Shown piece by piece: positions 15,969 through 25,179 of a DNA stretch of 64,000 bases (positions within the stretch are counted from its first letter, which is position 1; every line of letters starts with the position of its first letter). The DNA is from Actinophytocola sp050699935. GTDB taxonomy: Bacteria; Actinomycetota; Actinomycetes; Mycobacteriales; Pseudonocardiaceae. The position numbers and the translations under genes were made by a program. The DNA lies in assembly GCF_050699935.1 (NCBI RefSeq), contig NZ_JBOHGB010000002.1:62001-126000 (forward strand). The letters run 5' to 3'. The notes below the pieces were generated by a model that was not told the origin of the DNA, made no database searches, and worked only from the letters and a program-made list of their open reading frames with translations.

Positions 15969-17696
15969 TTAGGAATGGAACCGTAGGGGTCTCGGTGGGG
16001 AGGCCGGCGTGAATCGGCCGACGAGCATGTTTCGTGCGCCTGCGCACTCGGCGACGAGCAGTTCGGTGAGTGTGTATCCGGTTTCGTGCCACTCCCCGTT
16101 CTCCATGACGATGGTCCAGGAGTCGGGATCGGGGTCGGTTGTTTTCCACCACAGGAATGACTTGCTTTCCGTCGACCCGACGGCGAGCAAGCCGCCGGGT
16201 TCGGGCTGCAGTGGAAAAGGGCAAGCCCGTATGGTGTGTTCCCGTTCCGCTCGCTTACGGTGGTAGGTGATCAGGTCGAACGGGTGGTGGCCCGGAGCGG
16301 CGAGGGACAGGCCGTGGATCGGGCTGTCGTATTCCTCGACCACTCGTTTGTAATCGGTGGGTAGGTCGGGTACGCCGAGTTGTGCCGCGGCGGCCGGCCA
16401 GTCGTAGTGGTTGCGTGCCCCGCCCGGTCCGAGGATGGTCCGCACTTGGGTGAGCGAACTGCGAGTCGGTGGGAATGTCTCGGGTGGTGCCGGCAGTTCG
16501 GTGGGCTCGCCTCCTGCCGGCCAGAACCTGGAGCCACGCGGCACCGTGGCGCTGGCGCCGAGCACGGCCAGGTCCAGCTCGCCCGCAAGCCACCTGCGGA
16601 GGAAACCGGTCGCTGGCCACGGCAGCCGCTGCCAGGTCATGCCGTCACTGCCGCACACGACCACCGGCCAACTGTTCGGGTTCGGCCATGCCGGCAACCA
16701 CCAGCACGTCTCGCCGCTGGAAAAGGCTCCCCACAACCGCATCCCCAGCCTACCGAGCGGCTGCGGGATCGGGTGGTCGTAGGTGAAGGCATCGCTGTAG
16801 TGCTCCGCGTCTCCGATGCCGGCCAGTCGCTCGTCCTCCTCCGCGGAGGCGTCGAACCCCGCCGGCCCATCCGGAACGAGCAGGCGAAGAACTCCACCGA
16901 GAGTGCCCGGGCCGATCGCCTCGATCAGACCGCGGTAGTCGCGCGGCACAGCCCTGCGCCAGGTCGCCTGACCGGCCAGTTCCCCTCGCGTCGTGGCTAG
17001 CGCGGTGAGTTCATCGAGGTCTGCGGGGTCGGCGAGGGCGGGAAAGTTGGGCAGCGCGCGGCTCGACCGCCACGGCACCAGTTCACGGAACCGGAACCGC
17101 CGGTCGGCCCGGCATCTCGGCCGCCTCCGCCAGGGGCGGCGCCGGGACCCACGCGCGGCAGAGACGTTCGCCGCGGGCAGGCTCAATGACCCCTCCATCA
17201 GGGCCACGAGCGTCTCGGTCATCGACATCTCCACGACCCGCCAGCCGACGCCGGCCACGGTGGAGCCCACCACGACGTACCACTGGTCCGGATCCGAAGA
17301 CGTCGAGGTGTCCCAGAACAGCGCGCAGTGATCATCGATCTGACCCCACAACAACAAGCCGCCGGACTCGGGATAGAACGCATAGCCGACCCCGGCCGCA
17401 TCCTCATCACGCCGTCGCCGGAACTCATCGAGTTCCCACAGCAGGCTGGTCTCGGAGTCGAACTCACCGTCATCCTCGAGGTCGAACGGCCGCTCCAGAT
17501 AGCTGAACGAGCCGGCGAGACAGGGCACCCAGATCCGCAGCCGCCCGTCCACCTCAACCGGGCCATGCGCCTCGGCGAAAACCTTGTAGTCCCTCGGCAG
17601 CCCGATACCCAGCGTCGCCTCGAAGCCAGGCCAATCCACCGCAAACGGCTCCGACCGACGACCCCGCAGCACCGGCGGCAACACGAAAGCCACCAC
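15969..17696 (-). CDS. Triple SUKH (SMI1/KNR4)-domain protein
   Basis: A 575-aa cytosolic protein built from three SUKH-like units at about residues 15-170, 215-395 and 430-560. Each shows the family pattern of an early LPRDYK-like turn (LGIGLPRDYKVFAEAHGP, AVPRDYRGLIEAIGPG, DLPTDYKRVVEEYDSP), a PESGGLLLWG-like strand, and a WxVVV strand (DQWYVVVGS, NSWPVVVCGS, DSWTIVMENG). SUKH proteins are the largest group of immunity proteins against contact-dependent and polymorphic toxins. No toxin gene is visible nearby. A basic linker (RRRPWRRRPRCRADRR) separates domains 1 and 2. Single-gene unit, next to mobile-element remnants. Confidence 0.78.
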   Translation of the reverse strand: MVAFVLPPVLRGRRSEPFAVDWPGFEATLGIGLPRDYKVFAEAHGPVEVDGRLRIWVPCLAGSFSYLERPFDLEDDGEFDSETSLLWELDEFRRRRDEDAAGVGYAFYPESGGLLLWGQIDDHCALFWDTSTSSDPDQWYVVVGSTVAGVGWRVVEMSMTETLVALMEGSLSLPAANVSAARGSRRRPWRRRPRCRADRRFRFRELVPWRSSRALPNFPALADPADLDELTALATTRGELAGQATWRRAVPRDYRGLIEAIGPGTLGGVLRLLVPDGPAGFDASAEEDERLAGIGDAEHYSDAFTYDHPIPQPLGRLGMRLWGAFSSGETCWWLPAWPNPNSWPVVVCGSDGMTWQRLPWPATGFLRRWLAGELDLAVLGASATVPRGSRFWPAGGEPTELPAPPETFPPTRSSLTQVRTILGPGGARNHYDWPAAAAQLGVPDLPTDYKRVVEEYDSPIHGLSLAAPGHHPFDLITYHRKRAEREHTIRACPFPLQPEPGGLLAVGSTESKSFLWWKTTDPDPDSWTIVMENGEWHETGYTLTELLVAECAGARNMLVGRFTPASPPRPLRFHS

Positions 17697-17975
17697 CGGA
17701 GACTACCGACAACCGGAACCCTGTCACTGATCCAGGCCTCCCGTGGCTCCTGATGGCAGCACCAGCCGGAGAATACGACACGGTTTGGATACTTCCTACT
17801 CCACCGGTTGGTACCGTTGTTGCGTAACAGGTTTCGGCTCGCCGACACCCGCGCCGACCATCGCGGCGAACGGCTGACCGAACGCGTCGACGAGCCCCCA
17901 AATCAGCCCATGTCTACCGCAAATCGTACGACGTCGGCTACTACGCAGCCGCTGAAGTTCGCTGAGGGTCCTTGA

Positions 17976-18393
17976 TCGAGTTGCCGTGTCTCCCGCTACC
18001 GCACCGGCGCGAAGGTACGGCTCCGCGAGTGGGTCCAGCGGTGGATCACCACGATCGACGTGGAGACCCGAACCGAAGAGAACTACCGGCGGTGCCTGCG
18101 ACTGCACATCCTGCCGCGCTGGGGCAGCCTCGGCTTAGGGGAGATCACCGCCTCCGCCGTGACCGCGTGGTTCAACCAGCTCCGGCAAGACTACGCAGCA
18201 TCCACCGTCGTCACACTCCGCACCATCCTGTCGATGATCATGGATGATGCCGTCGATGACAGGCTCATCCCCCGCCAACCCGGTACGCCGACGGCGTCGC
18301 CGCGCCCGCCGCCGCGACCACGCCCCCACCGCACGCGAACGCATCTGGACCACACCCGACCAAGTCCTGCGCATCGCCGACCAAGCCGCGCCG
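17976..18393 (+). pseudogene. Tyrosine integrase remnant (N-terminal part)
   Basis: The frame encodes an actinobacterial phage/ICE integrase fragment: a basic start (SRYRTGAKVRLREWVQRW), then the SAM-like core-binding domain (TEENYRRCLRLHILPRWGSL, ITASAVTAWFNQL). After DDRLIP the sequence jumps frame into NPVRRRRRRARRRDH and ERIWTTPDQVLRIADQAA, the typical linker before the catalytic domain. The catalytic domain with the R-H-R-Y residues is missing. It is a dead integrase, consistent with an old integration scar. Confidence 0.75.
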
Positions 18394-18690
18394 CGATCGG
18401 CGGAAGCGTGTCGGCGGTGTCCAAGGCCGCCATAGACCAAGCCATCACCTCGCTCGCCCGCGAGGAGGCCCGAACGGGGCACGTGCGAACTCGGTCCAAG
18501 TCGGCTGGATCGACAGCGACCGAGCCCGCGGCCTCATCGCCCGAAACCCCCGAACCGCACAACGAAAGAAGTCGAGCATCGCCCTCGGCCGGCTCGGCCG
18601 TCCCGACGAGGTCGCCACAACGATCGAGTTCCTCGTCTCCAACCGCGCCACCTTCATCACAGGCGCCACAATCCCCGTCGACGGCGCGCC
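18394..18690 (+). pseudogene. Short-chain dehydrogenase remnant (C-terminal part)
   Basis: Directly abutting the integrase fragment, one frame reads SVSAVSKAAIDQAITSLAREE (the YxxxK helix region with Tyr lost) and another then reads ANSVQVGWIDSDRARGLIAR and GRLGRPDEVATTIEFLVSNR, ending in ITGATIPVDGA. These are the last ~100 residues of an SDR with an internal frameshift; the Rossmann half is absent. Confidence 0.7.
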
Positions 18691-18693
18691 TGG

Positions 18694-19017
18694 TTGGGCG
18701 AACCCGATCACCGTCGGCTGCACGCGCTCGAGTCCTCCGTCCAAGCCGCGAACGCCATCGGGGTGCCCGAGGAGCAACCGCACTACGCCGCCGAGTACAT
18801 CGCGTCGCCCGATCCCGGCACGGTGGCCGCCGGGATCGCCGACACGGTCCAGACGAGTGGAGCTTCCGCAGTCAACGTCAAGTTCTACTACCCGGGAGTG
18901 TCCGACCGTCAGATGCGCGAGCAGCTCGTGGCCTTCGGCCAGCAGGTCCTGCCGGAACTACGCGGCACACTGGCCCAGGTCGTCCCCACCCGACCCGGCG
19001 CGCGGAGCGTGACGTGA
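18694..19017 (+). pseudogene. LLM-class (luciferase-like) oxidoreductase remnant
   Basis: A 107-aa open frame resembling only the C-terminal end of an F420- or flavin-dependent luciferase-like monooxygenase, which normally runs over 300 aa: IASPDPGTVAAGIADTVQTS, then NVKFYYPGVSDRQMREQL and FGQQVLPELR. The beta-barrel core is missing and the frame runs straight on from SDR debris. It is unlikely to make a functional protein. Confidence 0.65.
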
Positions 19018-19060
19018 TCTTCGCGGGCAAGGTCGGATTGAGAGTCGCCAATACGATCTC

Positions 19061-19148
19061 GTCGTCCCGCGCAGGCGGGGCTGTTCCCGACGTGGACACC
19101 GGGTTCTGGGGCATGTTGTGGTCGTTCCCGCGTACGCGGGGCTGTTCC
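19061..19148. CRISPR. Two-repeat type I-E-like CRISPR remnant
   Basis: Two 28-nt units, 19061-19088 and 19121-19148, share the hairpin-forming type I-E form (GTCGT, CCCGCG, CGCGGGG or GGCGGGG, CTGTTCC) and are separated by exactly 32 nt, the I-E spacer length. They differ at several positions. The sequences after both repeats share TGGACACCGGG, so the array may instead be a tandem duplication. No cas genes occur in the window. The rest of 19018-19415 holds nothing recognisable. Confidence 0.45.
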
Positions 19149-19415
19149 GTCCTGGACACCGGGCCCGAACTCCCAGCGTGCTCGGTCGGCTGCGCGGCAC
19201 CTCCGGGCCACGTTTCGCTAGCCGTCCTCCAGCGCACGGACCCACAGTAGGATCACTGCTGTCAAGCCTCGCACGCGTCCATAAGCAGCTCGGGTCGCAA
19301 TTCGTGGTCGCGGCGCTCCCACGCTCCCGACCGAGGCCATTGATGCGCCGTCGGGAATTCTCGGGCTCGTGCGTGCGGTCGAAGCCGCGTGAGCCATCCC
19401 TGAGTCCAGGTGCCC

Positions 19416-20195
19416 TCAGCGGCCGGTGAAGCTCGGTCGTTCCTTGGCCTTGAACGCCCGAAGTGCTTCCTTGGTGTCGTCCATCGACCGGATGATCGCC
19501 ATGTGTGAAGAGATCAGGTCCAGCGATCCGGCCAAGTCGAGCGCCTGCCCCATCCGGACCGCACGCTTGACTATCTGGACCACTGCGGGGGGTCGGTCCG
19601 CGATGCGCCGCGCCAGTTCCATCGTGTAGGCCATGAGTTCGTCGTCAGGGACGCAAGCGTTGGCAAGACCGATCTCCATAGCCTGAGGACCGGACACGAA
19701 GTCGCCGGTCCAGAGGAGCTCGAGTGCTTTGGCAGTACCCACGATCCGAGGGAGGAAGTGTGCTCCACCCTCCCCCGGCACCAGGCCCACCTTGACATAT
19801 GCCTCGCTGAAACGAGCACTCTCCGCGGCGACCCGGAGATCGCACATCAACGCAAAGTCGCACCCGGCGCCGACCGCCGGACCGTTGACGGCCGCGATGA
19901 CCGGCTTCTCGATGCTGTGAACCGTCAGCGGCACCCGTTGGATGTGGGTCCAGAACTCCTGTTTCATCTCGTACGGCGTGCGCTCGCGCTGGAGACTGCC
20001 GCCCTGGCCGCCACTGCAGAAGCCACGGCCCGCCCCGGTCAACACGATGACCCTGCATTCGGGATCTTGGCCTGCCGTGCGGAACGCTTCGATCAACTCG
20101 CCGAGCATCGGCAGCGTGAACGCATTGAGTTCTTCTGGCCGATTCAATGTGATGACCGAGATCTGTTCGTTGCTCTCCAGCAGTACGTCTGACAC
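19416..20195 (-). CDS. Enoyl-CoA hydratase/isomerase family protein
   Basis: A 259-aa crotonase-fold enzyme. The oxyanion-hole segments are clear: GAGRGFCSGGQGGS near residue 55-70 and AAVNGPAVGAGCDFALMCDL near 105-123. The second catalytic Glu of classical hydratases lies around the SEAYVKVGLVPGEGGAHFLP segment. The GTG start has AAGGAG about 7 nt upstream. It is the last gene of a reverse-strand operon with three CoA transferases and a double-hotdog hydratase, 10 nt after the preceding stop. Hydration or isomerisation of an enoyl-CoA made by the same pathway is likely. Confidence 0.92.
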   Translation of the reverse strand: MSDVLLESNEQISVITLNRPEELNAFTLPMLGELIEAFRTAGQDPECRVIVLTGAGRGFCSGGQGGSLQRERTPYEMKQEFWTHIQRVPLTVHSIEKPVIAAVNGPAVGAGCDFALMCDLRVAAESARFSEAYVKVGLVPGEGGAHFLPRIVGTAKALELLWTGDFVSGPQAMEIGLANACVPDDELMAYTMELARRIADRPPAVVQIVKRAVRMGQALDLAGSLDLISSHMAIIRSMDDTKEALRAFKAKERPSFTGR

Positions 20196-20205
20196 GGCTT
20201 ACTCC

Positions 20206-21435
20206 TTACTCGTGGCTCAGGCCTACGACGCCATCGCTGGCGAGAGCCTCGATTTCAGCGGCTTCGAGGCCGATCAGTCGGCTAAGAACCTCGTTTGTGT
20301 TAGTGCCCATCCGGGGCGCGATGGTGTCTTCACGGGCCGGCCACTCCCCCGACCGGATGGGGTTGCGCGAAACACCGACCGAGCGGTCATCCTCGGTGAT
20401 CGTGTTCACCACGCGGTTGTGGACTGCCTGATCGCTGACCAATGCCTCGTGTAGCTCCAACACGGGACTCCTCGGTACGTCGGCAGCTTCGAGCACCTTC
20501 AGCCAGTGCGACCGGGGCCTGGTCCTGAACACGTCCTCAATCGCCGGGATGAGGAGGCTCTTGTGCGCCAGTCGGTCCGCATTCGTGGCGAAGCGCTCGT
20601 CCGCGAGCCATTCCGGATGGCCCAAAGCCCCCGCCAGCCGCTCCCAGAACGCGTTGGTGAATGCTCCAACCATGATGTATGCATCGTCCGCGCACTCGAA
20701 CGCCTGGTACGGAACGATCTGCGCATGCGCGCGACCGACACGCGGGATGCGCGTCCGCTGTCCCGCGACGATTGACGGGATGTAGTTGCTCATCAAGGCG
20801 ATCGCGGAGTCGAGCATGGCTACCTCGATGTGCTGTCCTTCCGGATGGCGATCCCGGGCAATCAGGCCAGCCAGCAGGCCCGACAACGCAAAAAGACCAG
20901 TGCTGAAGTCAGTGACTGGCGCGCCGACCCGCACCGGTCCGCCGTCCGGCTCACCCGTGACCCCCATAATTCCGGAGACGCTCTGCATGATGATGTCGTT
21001 GGCTGGGAGTCCTGCCGATGGCCCGCTTACGCCGAAAGCCGAAATCGAGCAGTAGATGATGCCCCTGCGAACCGCGCGGATCTGGTCATAGCCGAGTCCA
21101 AGACGGTCCATGACGCCAGGCCGGAAATTCTGAAGGACCACGTCGCTGGTCGCAGCGAGCTTGAGCGCTAGCTTCACGCCTTCCTCTATATGGAGGTCGA
21201 TCAGCACGCTCTTCTTGTTCCTGTTCAGCGCCAAGTAGTAGTCGGACTCGCGTGGCCCCAGCAGGGGTACGCCCATGAACCGGGCGCCGTCACCCCGTCC
21301 AGGCTTTTCGATCTTGATCACCTCGGCACCCAGATCGGCCAGATACATCGAGGCGAAGGGACCGGCTGCGGCGTGGCTGAAGTCGAGTACACGGATTCCC
21401 TCGAGCGGGAGACCATCGAGATTTCTCGTATTCAC
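20206..21435 (-). CDS. CaiB/BaiF class III CoA transferase
   Basis: A 409-aa family III CoA transferase with catalytic Asp at residue 176 in GAPVTDFSTG and the family N-terminus GIRVLDFSHAAAGPFASMYLA. The GTG at 21435 was chosen because the core fold starts 10 residues later and AGGGA lies upstream; a longer frame runs into the 3' end of the preceding gene. It is the third CoA transferase of the operon, 49 nt after the second. It is probably homodimeric, since it keeps the catalytic residue. Confidence 0.92.
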   Translation of the reverse strand: MNTRNLDGLPLEGIRVLDFSHAAAGPFASMYLADLGAEVIKIEKPGRGDGARFMGVPLLGPRESDYYLALNRNKKSVLIDLHIEEGVKLALKLAATSDVVLQNFRPGVMDRLGLGYDQIRAVRRGIIYCSISAFGVSGPSAGLPANDIIMQSVSGIMGVTGEPDGGPVRVGAPVTDFSTGLFALSGLLAGLIARDRHPEGQHIEVAMLDSAIALMSNYIPSIVAGQRTRIPRVGRAHAQIVPYQAFECADDAYIMVGAFTNAFWERLAGALGHPEWLADERFATNADRLAHKSLLIPAIEDVFRTRPRSHWLKVLEAADVPRSPVLELHEALVSDQAVHNRVVNTITEDDRSVGVSRNPIRSGEWPAREDTIAPRMGTNTNEVLSRLIGLEAAEIEALASDGVVGLSHE

Positions 21436-21484
21436 CTGCGTTTCCCTGACCTTTCGGTGCTGACCAGGTAGTAACCTCGCCGAC

Positions 21485-22708
21485 TCATTCGAAGACTCCC
21501 TGGCGTTCGAACGCAGCGATTTCCTCATCGCTGTACGCGAGCTGATCCCGCAGGATGGAGGAGTTGTGGGCGCCAAGAAGCGGGGACGCCTGTAGGTCGA
21601 CATCTCTGGACGCGAGCTGCCACGGACCTCGGACTACCTGCTGGCTCCCGAGGTGCGGGTGCTGGACCTCTCGGAGCACCCCGCGATGCCGCACGTGCTC
21701 GTCCTCAAACAGACTGGAACCATTGTGCAGCGGCGAGCTCGGCACACCGTTGTCGCGGCACAGGCGAGCGACCTTCGCTGCCCGAAGTCTCTCGGTCCAT
21801 CGTGCTACGACGATGTCCAGTTCGGCTCGATTCTCATGGCGCGTGAGCCTGTCGGCGAACCGCGGATCCCTGGCAAGGTCGGGTCTCCCCATTGCCTCAC
21901 ACAAGCCAACCCACTGTTGGTCGGTCGTCACGCCGATGGCGACCCAGCAATCGTCGCCGAGGCACCGGTAGACGTCGTAGGGCGCAGCGAGCGGAACACC
22001 GCTGGCGTTGGCATTGCGGGTCGGCTTCTCGCCGGAGAGGCTTCGCTCGATGAAGGCATCGCCGATGAGACTGGCAGTCACCTCACGAGCCGAGATGTCG
22101 ACCCATTGACCCTGGCTGGTCCGCTCCCTATGGAGCAGTGCCATCATCAGCGCGTAGGCGCCGACGGTGCCCACACGCAGGTCGAGGGAGTCACGTACCT
22201 CCGTCGGGGGGCCATCGGAGTAGCCGGTCAGGTAGCCAAGCCCGCCCAGGGCATTGAAGATCGGGGCATACCCCGGTTGCCCGCTGTCGGGCCCGCTCTG
22301 ACCCGCTGCGGAGATCGACACCATCACAAGATCCGGCCGGAACTTGATCAAGTTCTCGTAGTCCAAGTTGAGTCTGGCAAGCACGCCAGGTCGGAAGTTC
22401 TCGACGAAGGCATCGCTGCAAGACACCAGTCGACGGAAGACCTCTTGTCCGCCTTGGGTCTTGAGGTTGAGCCGGAGGGACTTCTTGTTGAGATTGAGCC
22501 CGTTGAAGCGGCTGGCTTGATCCAGGCCAAGGTCGGGGCGACCGACGACTCTGCGGAAGAGGTCCGGGTTCGTCGACGTCTCGACTTTGACCACCTCCGC
22601 TCCAAGCATGCTCGCTACTTCGCTGGTAAACGGCCCTGCGGCAGCCCAGGTAGTGTCAACGACCCGAAAGCCGGCCAGAGGACCGACCATCCCTGCTTCG
22701 CTGGGCAT
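21485..22708 (-). CDS. CaiB/BaiF CoA transferase, catalytic subunit of a likely heteromer
   Basis: A 407-aa family III CoA transferase. The catalytic Asp aligns with D176 in VRDSLDLRVGTVGAYALM. Start at the ATG at 22708, which overlaps the preceding CoA-transferase stop by one base (TGATG). The tight coupling to a paralogue that lacks the Asp suggests an alpha-beta enzyme like succinyl-CoA:benzylsuccinate (BbsEF) or succinyl-CoA:malate (SmtAB) CoA transferase, in which two related subunits combine. That parallel is inference from family knowledge; the acid substrate is unknown. Confidence 0.9.
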   Translation of the reverse strand: MPSEAGMVGPLAGFRVVDTTWAAAGPFTSEVASMLGAEVVKVETSTNPDLFRRVVGRPDLGLDQASRFNGLNLNKKSLRLNLKTQGGQEVFRRLVSCSDAFVENFRPGVLARLNLDYENLIKFRPDLVMVSISAAGQSGPDSGQPGYAPIFNALGGLGYLTGYSDGPPTEVRDSLDLRVGTVGAYALMMALLHRERTSQGQWVDISAREVTASLIGDAFIERSLSGEKPTRNANASGVPLAAPYDVYRCLGDDCWVAIGVTTDQQWVGLCEAMGRPDLARDPRFADRLTRHENRAELDIVVARWTERLRAAKVARLCRDNGVPSSPLHNGSSLFEDEHVRHRGVLREVQHPHLGSQQVVRGPWQLASRDVDLQASPLLGAHNSSILRDQLAYSDEEIAAFERQGVFE

Positions 22709-23925
22709 CAGATCACCGAGGCCGTTCGTAGATCCGAGATCCGGGAGCACTCCACCCCAAGCTCGCCGTAGACCTGCGCGCTGTCTGCCCCGAGTCGCGG
22801 GGCGCTCGTCGGGGGAAGTGCCGGTGTCTGGCTCATCCGGTACGTCGGACCCGGCGTGGTCACTTGGCGACCGTCCAATTCGACCTTGCCGAAGAAGGCA
22901 CGAGACTGGAACTGCTGGTCGTTGACGATGTCGTCCACATCGGCGAAATAGCCGACTGGCGCGCCACACTGGCGGAGCACCTCGTAGATCTCAATCCTGG
23001 TGCGAGGCAGGAAGAACTCTAAGAGGATCTCGTTGAGTTCCGCGAAATTGGCCTCGCGGCCGGCGCGGTCCTCGAATCGCGAATCCGCGGCGAGATCCGC
23101 ACGGCCGATACCTGCGACGAGTGCCTGCCAATGCCGGTTCTCATTGGGTCGTACCGTCACGTATCCGTCCTTGCAGGGGAATATTCCGCCGAAGTCGTAG
23201 CCCCGGTCGGCACGCCCGAGCTCCTTGCCCACGTTGAGCTGGGCATCGAGGTTCACCCGGTTGAGGCTGATCTGCACGTCCTGCTGCGACACGTCGATCA
23301 CCTCGCCCGTGCCGGTACGCTCACGACTGATCAACGCCGCCCCCGCCAAGGTCGCGGCGATCCAGCCAGCGTCATAGCCGGCCAGGTTTCGGCCCGCCTT
23401 CACCGGCTGGCGTTCGGGAAACCGCTCGTACGACAAGCCGGCGGGAAGTTGAATCCCCTCGCCACCGGAGTGGAAGGTGTCGAGCTCTTGCGCAGGTGCT
23501 TCTGACAAAGGTCCGGTCAATCCGTATGCCCGGATCGATACAGTCACCAACGCCGGCCAGCGGTCGCGGATCTCCTGCGGTGTCAGGCCGAGCTCTTCCA
23601 GCTCACTCAATGGCGCGTCGCTGACAAAGACGTCCGCGCGGTCCAACATCTGGTGGAACAGGTCTCGGCCCGCGGGCTGGGAGGGGTCCAGGGTCACGCT
23701 CCGTTTCCTGGCGTTGCAGTAGAGGAAGACCGCGCCATAGTCGCTCTCACCTGGGACGAACGGCGGAATCCTGCGGGCGGGGTCTCCCGTGAGAGGCTCG
23801 ACCTTGACGACATTGGCCCCCATCTCGCCCAGCAGCTTGCCGCAAAACGGGCCCGCGACCATCTCCGCCCGCTCCACCACAGTAAAGCCGCGAAGAGGCA
23901 GTGGATAAGGGGTAGCGAATTCCAC
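22708..23925 (-). CDS. CaiB/BaiF CoA transferase-like subunit lacking the catalytic Asp
   Basis: A 405-aa family III paralogue with the usual N-terminal layout (GFTVVERAEMVAGPFCGKLL, GANVVKVEPLTGDPARR). Aligning the helix after the active site (DAGWIAATLAGAALISRE) with its paralogues puts Gly183 where the nucleophilic Asp should be; the nearest Asp, D185, is two residues off register. It is therefore probably non-catalytic or structural. GTG start with AAAGGA upstream. Its stop overlaps the next gene's start, supporting a heteromeric complex. Confidence 0.88.
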   Translation of the reverse strand: MEFATPYPLPLRGFTVVERAEMVAGPFCGKLLGEMGANVVKVEPLTGDPARRIPPFVPGESDYGAVFLYCNARKRSVTLDPSQPAGRDLFHQMLDRADVFVSDAPLSELEELGLTPQEIRDRWPALVTVSIRAYGLTGPLSEAPAQELDTFHSGGEGIQLPAGLSYERFPERQPVKAGRNLAGYDAGWIAATLAGAALISRERTGTGEVIDVSQQDVQISLNRVNLDAQLNVGKELGRADRGYDFGGIFPCKDGYVTVRPNENRHWQALVAGIGRADLAADSRFEDRAGREANFAELNEILLEFFLPRTRIEIYEVLRQCGAPVGYFADVDDIVNDQQFQSRAFFGKVELDGRQVTTPGPTYRMSQTPALPPTSAPRLGADSAQVYGELGVECSRISDLRTASVI

Positions 23926-23967
23926 CCTCTGTCCTTTCAGGTACGTGGCTCGGTTGCTTCGACGCCC

Positions 23968-25179
23968 CTACGCGTTCGGCTCTCCCGAATCCATGGGATC
24001 GGACTCCAGACACACCGGGAACTGGACAGGCCCGCTGTCGCGGCTCGGGAGGGCGACCACCGATGTCCCTTTCAGCGGATACTCACCACGCTGGTTCTCG
24101 CCGACGAGCTCGACCTCGACAAAGGCGTTACCGGACTCCCGGAACGTCCGAGTGACCTTCCCCTTGAACCAGACGGTGTCGCCGAGGAAGACCATCCCCC
24201 GGTACTTGACGTCATGACGCTTCACGAAGCCGTCGTCGCCCGCCCAGTTGGTGAGCAGGTGGCTGGCGAACGCGCCGCGGTGCGATCCGTAGTCGTACGC
24301 GGCAGGCATCCCGATCTCCTGCGCCATGTAGTTGTCCCAATGGACACGCTCGATCGGTTCCGGGACCCCGGTCTCAGGGTTGGGCACCGCAACGGCAGGC
24401 GTCCGTCGACGGTAGTCGAGCCAGAATCGACCGAGACGGATGTGGGGAGAACCCGCGCCCATCACCCATGCCACCGAGTCAGCGGAGGTGTAAGGGCCTT
24501 TGACGACCGGAGTCAACTCATCGCCCGCCTGGACATCCTCGAAGTAGCGGGGCTCGGCACCGCGCACGACCTCGGCGTCGTAGTCGGCCTCGATCTTCGC
24601 CAGATCCTCCGCGGAGTAGCGGGGCATTTCGATGTCGGCGTACTTCTGCTTCTTGCGCCCAGCGTCGCGGTCCACCCGCATCGACGACATGTAGCAGTAC
24701 GCGACGAGCTCGCCAGTATGGTCGCGGTACTCGACCCGGTCGCGCTGGAGGAACTGACGCCCGGCGAACTTGCCAAACTTCTCGTCCAGTCCGACGAGCC
24801 CGCGCTTTGCGTTCAGCACCATGCCAAGGGTCAGAGGCTTGAAGAAGTGCCACCTGTCACCGGCGTGAAGTCCGTGGACGCCCGGGAGACCTCGGCCCCG
24901 ACGGAAGTCCCAGGAGCCCCAGTGCACGCTGTACAACCAGCAGGGGGGTGCGATGGAGGCCCCGTAGCGGGTGTTCCCGGCGTACTCATCGTCGGTCCAC
25001 AGTGGGTTGGGATCGCCAATCGCACGGATGAAGTGCCTGATCGCGTCCTTGGTGACTTCACGGTTGTACGGCTCTTCGAGGTTGTACGTGCGGCCGATGC
25101 GAGCCCGGAGTGTCGCAAGCGCTTCGTCGGTGATCTTGCCATACTTCGGCACTTCACTTGGTGCTGACTCAGTCGTCAT
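23968..25179 (-). CDS. Double-hotdog MaoC-like dehydratase (FAS1-like N-terminal domain)
   Basis: A 403-aa protein with two hotdog domains. The N-terminal FAS1-type dehydratase domain (about residues 25-180) contains RHFIRAIGDPNPLWTDDEYA and YGASIAPPCWLYSV; the C-terminal MaoC domain (about 210-380) contains YMAQEIGMPAAYDYGSHRGA. Such fused proteins hydrate or dehydrate bulky beta-hydroxyacyl-CoAs, as in HTD2 and steroid ring degradation. It is the first gene of the operon that continues with three CoA transferases and an enoyl-CoA hydratase, and its promoter faces the GntR gene. Confidence 0.88.
   Translation of the reverse strand: MTTESAPSEVPKYGKITDEALATLRARIGRTYNLEEPYNREVTKDAIRHFIRAIGDPNPLWTDDEYAGNTRYGASIAPPCWLYSVHWGSWDFRRGRGLPGVHGLHAGDRWHFFKPLTLGMVLNAKRGLVGLDEKFGKFAGRQFLQRDRVEYRDHTGELVAYCYMSSMRVDRDAGRKKQKYADIEMPRYSAEDLAKIEADYDAEVVRGAEPRYFEDVQAGDELTPVVKGPYTSADSVAWVMGAGSPHIRLGRFWLDYRRRTPAVAVPNPETGVPEPIERVHWDNYMAQEIGMPAAYDYGSHRGAFASHLLTNWAGDDGFVKRHDVKYRGMVFLGDTVWFKGKVTRTFRESGNAFVEVELVGENQRGEYPLKGTSVVALPSRDSGPVQFPVCLESDPMDSGEPNA

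Noticed and set aside
20206..21603. Extended N-terminus for the CoA transferase up to 21603
   Set aside because: The extension overlaps the 3' end of the preceding gene, is Arg/Ser-rich and lacks a ribosome-binding site; the GTG at 21435 fits the family start.
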